Below, piece after piece: positions 5,528 through 7,088 of a stretch of DNA of 7,088 nt. The position numbers were made by a program, and so were the translations under genes. The notes under the pieces were generated by a model that had not been told where the DNA came from, searched no databases, and was given only the letters and a program-made list of their open reading frames with translations. How positions within the stretch are numbered: position 1 is the stretch's first letter; each line of letters starts with the position of its first letter. Source of the DNA: Lachnospiraceae bacterium (lineage in GTDB: Bacteria > Bacillota > Clostridia > Lachnospirales > Lachnospiraceae); contig JAFOIS010000082.1 in assembly GCA_017420605.1 (NCBI GenBank), positions 1-7,088 on the forward strand, in the 5' to 3' direction.

Positions 5528-6184
5528 CTATTCCGCATACTCGGTGTCGAGCACTTCGGACGTCGCGTCTCCGAGGCCCTCAAAGGCCACCGATTTGACG
5601 GTAAACGCAGCAGTTTGCTCTTCCTCGAAACTTTCCGGGTCTTCCACCGTTCCTTCAAAAACGACCGTAAACGCGAACGGGCCATGATTCATGCCGAATT
5701 CCATGCTGTCCAGGTTCCAGCTCCAGATCGACCAGCCGTCGTCCAGAAGTTCCTGTCCGGTCCTGCCGGCCAGCGCGTCAAGTTCCGGCTGTGCCGGGAT
5801 CCGTTCGCTCAGGTTTTCAAAATTGCCGATCGCAAGCGGAGCGACCAGATCCCAGATCTTCTGTTCGCGTTCTTCGTCGAAATAATCGAGCGCCCACAAA
5901 GCTTCCGAAACGTCGGCGGGCATTTCCGCCGTAGCCCTGTAATACACGCCGTCCTTCTCGAACACATAGACGAAGAGAATCTCGCCATAGCCGTGCTGAC
6001 GGTTTTCTTCATAGGGAATGACGTCGCCGATCGTTTCGTGCGCCGGTGCTTCCGCGGAAGAGGCCGCCTCCGCGGAAGATGCTTCTGCTGGAGAAGCTGC
6101 ACCGGAAGGCGCGGCCGCGCCACCGCAGGCTGCCAGTCCAAGGATCATGCACACTGTAAGCAGGAAGCAAAGTATCTTTTTCAT
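5528..6184 (-). CDS. Small secreted lipoprotein, function unknown
   Basis: A 218-residue predicted lipoprotein. MKK is followed by a hydrophobic stretch and the lipobox LAAC with the lipidated Cys at 20, then a low-complexity linker rich in Ala, Ser, Pro and Glu (about 23-49) and an acidic globular domain rich in aromatic residues (about 52-218). No known enzyme motif was found. The ATG at 6184 is chosen because the AGAGAGGG ribosome binding site is six bases before it; the in-frame ATG at 6190 directly abuts that site and is too close. It would be anchored on the outer face of the cytoplasmic membrane. It follows hypB by 50 bp with a possible own promoter. The linker is encoded by repeats of about 18 bp. 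Beyond its TAG stop the frame stays open for 18 more codons. Confidence 0.85.
   Translation of the reverse strand: MKKILCFLLTVCMILGLAACGGAAAPSGAASPAEASSAEAASSAEAPAHETIGDVIPYEENRQHGYGEILFVYVFEKDGVYYRATAEMPADVSEALWALDYFDEEREQKIWDLVAPLAIGNFENLSERIPAQPELDALAGRTGQELLDDGWSIWSWNLDSMEFGMNHGPFAFTVVFEGTVEDPESFEEEQTAAFTVKSVAFEGLGDATSEVLDTEYAE
6051..6078 (-). repeat. 18-bp direct repeat encoding the Ala/Ser/Glu linker
   Basis: TCCGCGGAAG occurs at 6051-6060 and again at 6069-6078, an 18-bp period, with a more diverged third unit beyond. TCCGCGGA is itself palindromic. The repeat encodes the SSAEAA-type linker of the lipoprotein and probably arose by slippage. Confidence 0.6.
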
Positions 6185-6234
6185 ATCCATCCCTCTCTTT
6201 TTCCAAACACAAGCCCGATTCTGCAGGCTGCCGT

Positions 6235-6903
6235 TTACACTATAGTCTGTTTTTCCGTGCGTATCCAGTCCGCGATTTTCTCCATCCCTTCGCCTGTCTT
6301 CGCGGAGACCGGCAGGATGACGGCGTTCTTATTGAGACGCCGGATCCGCTCCTCTGCCTTCGCTATGTCGAAATCGAAGACCGGGAGCGTGTCGATCTTG
6401 CTGATCACGACAAGGTCGGCGACCGTAAACATCAGCGGATATTTCAGCGGCTTGTCATCTCCTTCGGGCACACTGAAAAGCACGATGTTTTTATGGGCGC
6501 CGGTGTCGAACTCGGCGGGACACACGAGGTTTCCGATGTTCTCGAGGATCAGAAGATCCAGGCCCTTCGTATCGTATTCCAGAAGCGCCCGCGCCGTCAT
6601 GTCGGCGTCGATATGGCACAGGCCGCCATTGTGGATCTGGAGCGATTCCACGCCCGTCGCGTCCGCGACGCGGGAAGCGTCGAGGGACGAGCGGATATCC
6701 ACGTCCATCTCCCCGATGCGCATCTCCTCTTTCAGCATACCTATGAGCGCCGTGAGGAAAGTCGTCTTGCCGCTCCCGGGCGCCGACATGACGTTGAGGA
6801 ACAGGGTACCCTGCTTCGACATTTTCTCGCGGATGAGGGCCGCTTCGCGCACGTTGTCCGCGAAGACGCTCTCGTTGACCTCGATGACCTTTACTTCCGC
6901 CAT
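6235..6903 (-). CDS. hypB: HypB, hydrogenase nickel-insertion GTPase
   Basis: A 222-residue G protein of the SIMIBI class that delivers nickel to [NiFe]-hydrogenase during maturation, normally with HypA in the cytoplasm. Visible motifs: P-loop SAPGSGKTT (40-48), DIRSSLDASRV in switch I (69-79), the Cys-His metal pair at 96-97 within NGGLCHIDADM, ENIGNLVCPAEFD (121-133), SVPEGDDKPLKYPLMF (144-159), and G5 SAKTGEG (200-206). The G4 motif is SKID (168-171) where Ras-like and most HypB proteins have NK[x]D. There is no N-terminal CxxCGC metal site and no His-rich stretch, so this is the short form. The ATG at 6903 is used; another in-frame ATG at 6909 overlaps the upstream gene's stop and is a possible coupled start. 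It is immediately downstream of a second hypB-like gene. Confidence 0.93.
   Translation of the reverse strand: MAEVKVIEVNESVFADNVREAALIREKMSKQGTLFLNVMSAPGSGKTTFLTALIGMLKEEMRIGEMDVDIRSSLDASRVADATGVESLQIHNGGLCHIDADMTARALLEYDTKGLDLLILENIGNLVCPAEFDTGAHKNIVLFSVPEGDDKPLKYPLMFTVADLVVISKIDTLPVFDFDIAKAEERIRRLNKNAVILPVSAKTGEGMEKIADWIRTEKQTIV
6239..6267 (-). promoter_or_regulatory. Possible lipoprotein promoter within the hypB 3' end
   Basis: On the minus strand: TGGATA (6267-6262, four of six -35 bases), 17-bp spacer, TATAGT (6244-6239, five of six -10 bases). The predicted start near 6232 would give a leader of about 48 bases to the lipoprotein ATG. It would allow lipoprotein expression independent of hypB, but a single operon is also possible. 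Confidence 0.35.
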
Positions 6904-6905
6904 GT

Positions 6906-7088
6906 TCATGTCCCCTCTTTCTTTCCCGCGGCGCAAAGAAGATACGACGCCAGTTCCGCGACCCCTTCGCCCGTTTTTGCCGAAATATAAAAGATCCGGA
7001 GGTCCGGATTGCACGCCTTCGCGTCCCGTTCCATTTTCTCACGGTCGAAATCGAAGTACGGCAGCGTATCGGTCTTGTTGACGATGAG
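6906..7088 (-). CDS. HypB-like GTPase, C-terminal part (continues off the window)
   Basis: The minus strand is open from the window edge for 60 codons to the TGA at 6908-6906, with no ATG that would make it a separate gene. It reads as the C-terminus of a HypB: NKTDTLPYFDFD with a canonical G4 NKTD motif, then about 22 residues later ISAKTGEGVAEL (G5 loop), and a short C-terminal tail ending KKEGT. It aligns in order with the end of the adjacent hypB (KxDTLPxFDFD and SAKTGEG shared), so it is a tandem paralogue and not a fragment of the same gene. Its TGA overlaps the ATG at 6909 (ATGA), indicating translational coupling. The P-loop and N-terminus are outside the window. Confidence 0.88.
   Translation of the reverse strand, partial: LIVNKTDTLPYFDFDREKMERDAKACNPDLRIFYISAKTGEGVAELASYLLCAAGKKEGT

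Noticed and set aside
5528..5530. TAG as a pyrrolysine codon in the lipoprotein
   Set aside because: No PYLIS-like context, pyl genes or methylamine methyltransferase are visible, and a simple stop explains the sequence.
6185..6234. Possible hypB terminator in the gap before the lipoprotein
   Set aside because: Only a four-pair AGCC/GGCT stem with a long loop and no U-tract; too weak to call.
5615..7081. A 488-codon plus-strand open frame opposite the lipoprotein and hypB genes
   Set aside because: It is the antisense of genes with HypB motifs and a lipobox; its Ser/Arg/Phe-rich composition is typical of antisense frames in GC-rich DNA.

Overview
The window looks like chromosomal DNA from an anaerobic, fairly GC-rich Firmicute, probably of class Clostridia. 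Supporting signs are strong AGGAGG-type ribosome binding sites, a Cys-lipobox lipoprotein with a short Lys-Lys signal peptide, a nickel-hydrogenase maturation GTPase (HypB), a UroD-type methyltransferase-like protein and a MATE pump. This placement is inferred from gene content and could not be tested. No rRNA, tRNA, CRISPR array, insertion sequence or phage gene is visible.

Layout, left to right. (1) Positions 35-2709 hold four minus-strand genes. In transcription order they are a multi-pass membrane protein with conserved-looking cysteine clusters (2709-1933), a TetR-family regulator (1806-1207), a winged-helix DNA-binding protein that resembles an OmpR/PhoB response regulator with most of its receiver missing (1059-589), and a small YgjV-like membrane protein (544-35). 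Two nearly identical 15-bp dyads, one at the tetR promoter and one between tetR and the winged-helix gene, are probable TetR operators, so the regulator likely represses itself and may control the winged-helix gene. (2) Positions 2710-2961 are a divergent promoter region. (3) 2962-4026 is the only plus-strand gene, a uroporphyrinogen-decarboxylase/MtaA-family protein. It converges on a MATE transporter (5434-4073), and a 16-pair hairpin lies across the convergent ends. (4) A small surface lipoprotein (6184-5528) precedes the MATE gene. (5) At the right edge is a complete hypB (6903-6235). Directly before it, overlapping by a few bases, is the 3' end of a second hypB-like gene that runs off the window (7088-6906).

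The most notable items are the tandem pair of HypB paralogues with different G4 nucleotide-specificity motifs, the TetR/two-operator/receiver-less winged-helix cascade, and the cysteine-cluster membrane protein of unknown function. The UroD-like protein, MATE pump and lipoprotein share no obvious pathway. All gene functions are predictions from sequence reading without a database search.
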